Origin: Actinomycetes bacterium
Lineage (GTDB): Bacteria; Actinomycetota; Actinomycetes; Mycobacteriales; Mycobacteriaceae
Assembly: GCA_023388385.1 (NCBI GenBank)
Contig: JAEWGK010000062.1
Coordinates: forward strand, 1-6,942
Direction of reading: 5' to 3'
DNA: 6,942 bases
Below, one piece after another: positions 6,500 through 6,942 of the stretch (its first letter is position 1; each line of letters opens with the position of its first letter). Made by a program: the position numbers and the translations under genes. The notes under the pieces were generated by a model. That model had not been told where the DNA came from. It saw only the letters and a list, made by a program, of their open reading frames with translations, and ran no database searches.

Positions 6500-6513
6500 T
6501 CACAGGTTCGCTG

Positions 6514-6942
6514 TCAGGAGGCCAAGCCTACAGGCATCCCCCGCTCCCCTGCGAACGGGCCGCCGAGCTGCCGCCGCAGTCGCTCCCGTGCCCGCGATCG
6601 GCGCGATTTCACGGTCCCCAGCGTCAGCCCCAGCCGTCCGGCCGCCTCTCCGACGCTCAGCCCCGCGAGGTCCACCTGCTCCACGACGATGCGCTGGTGC
6701 TCGGGGAGCGTCCGCACCGCGTCGCGGACGACGAGGACGAGCGTCCGGTCCGGGTCCCGATGCACGACCGCGGCCCCGGCGACCGCCGCGCGCTCCGCCG
6801 CCGCGATGCCCCCGCCCTTCGGCAGCGCCCCTCCTCCGCCGCCCCCGCCGCCCGGGCGGGTGGGCCGTCCACCGACGTGGCCGAGCCCCAGTGACTCCTC
6901 GTGCCCCGCCGCCAGCTCCGGCCGCGCGACGGCGCGCCGGCG
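6514..6942 (-). CDS. sigM: ECF-family RNA polymerase sigma factor, SigM-like, 5'-truncated
   Basis: The frame is open from the window edge to the TGA at 6514-6516, 142 residues, and the N-terminal sigma-2 domain lies beyond the edge. The first visible residues (RRRAVARPE) resemble the end of region 2.4. A linker follows containing eight consecutive glycines (6829-6852). Region 4 is clear: a LPEHQRIVVEQVDLAGLSVG stretch, then a helix-turn-helix with EAAGRLGLTLGTVKSRRSRA and RERLRRQL, which reads the -35 element. An internal GTG at 6765 would give only an 83-residue region-4 fragment and is not the real start. The symbol rests on position: sigM sits next to trxB in M. tuberculosis and C. glutamicum. 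No anti-sigma gene fits between it and trxB. SigM of C. glutamicum controls disulfide-stress genes; that is knowledge of the family, not seen here. Confidence 0.88.
   Translation of the reverse strand, partial: RRRAVARPELAAGHEESLGLGHVGGRPTRPGGGGGGGGALPKGGGIAAAERAAVAGAAVVHRDPDRTLVLVVRDAVRTLPEHQRIVVEQVDLAGLSVGEAAGRLGLTLGTVKSRRSRARERLRRQLGGPFAGERGMPVGLAS

Noticed and set aside
6463..6560. SigH/SigM-type promoter (GGAAT, 16-19 bp, GTT) before trxB.
   Set aside because: No GGAA lies at the right distance from any GTT in this stretch. A weak CTGACA...TACGCC pair is also unconvincing.

Overview
This window is a conserved origin-proximal locus of a high-GC actinobacterium, most probably a Corynebacterium or close relative. 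The gene order rsmG-parA-parB-(GNAT-like gene), facing cwlM-trxA-trxB-sigM on the opposite strand, matches the order I recall for Corynebacterium glutamicum and Mycobacterium tuberculosis. The third-codon-position GC bias, the actinobacterial CwlM-type protein and the parS palindromes all agree with this. I see no tRNA, rRNA, insertion sequence, phage gene or CRISPR array.

Plus strand, about 1-3807. The 3' part of rsmG (16S rRNA G527 methyltransferase) comes first. A 287-bp gap follows, holding a perfect parS palindrome, a candidate promoter and a hairpin-rich parA leader. parA and parB then overlap at GTGA. parB carries a second perfect parS inside its coding sequence. Five bases later comes a GNAT-like gene that is conserved at this position in actinobacteria. 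It converges on, and overlaps by 43 bp, the end of cwlM.

Minus strand, about 3765-6942, in transcription order. A 5'-truncated sigM-type ECF sigma factor is followed 51 bp later by trxB (thioredoxin reductase), then a 171-bp gap with an AT-rich promoter-like segment, then trxA, and 70 bp later cwlM. CwlM here is a cytoplasmic amidase homologue that has lost three of the four residues expected for zinc binding and catalysis.

The locus joins three jobs. ParA, ParB and parS segregate the replication origin. TrxB and TrxA form the NADPH-driven disulfide-reducing system, next to an ECF sigma factor whose family answers disulfide stress in relatives. CwlM-type proteins control peptidoglycan precursor synthesis.

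I found no wholly new system. The points most worth a second look are a motif shared by the trxB and trxA upstream regions, the degenerate active site of CwlM, the parS site inside parB, the alternative hairpins in the parA leader, and the lack of room for an anti-sigma gene between sigM and trxB.
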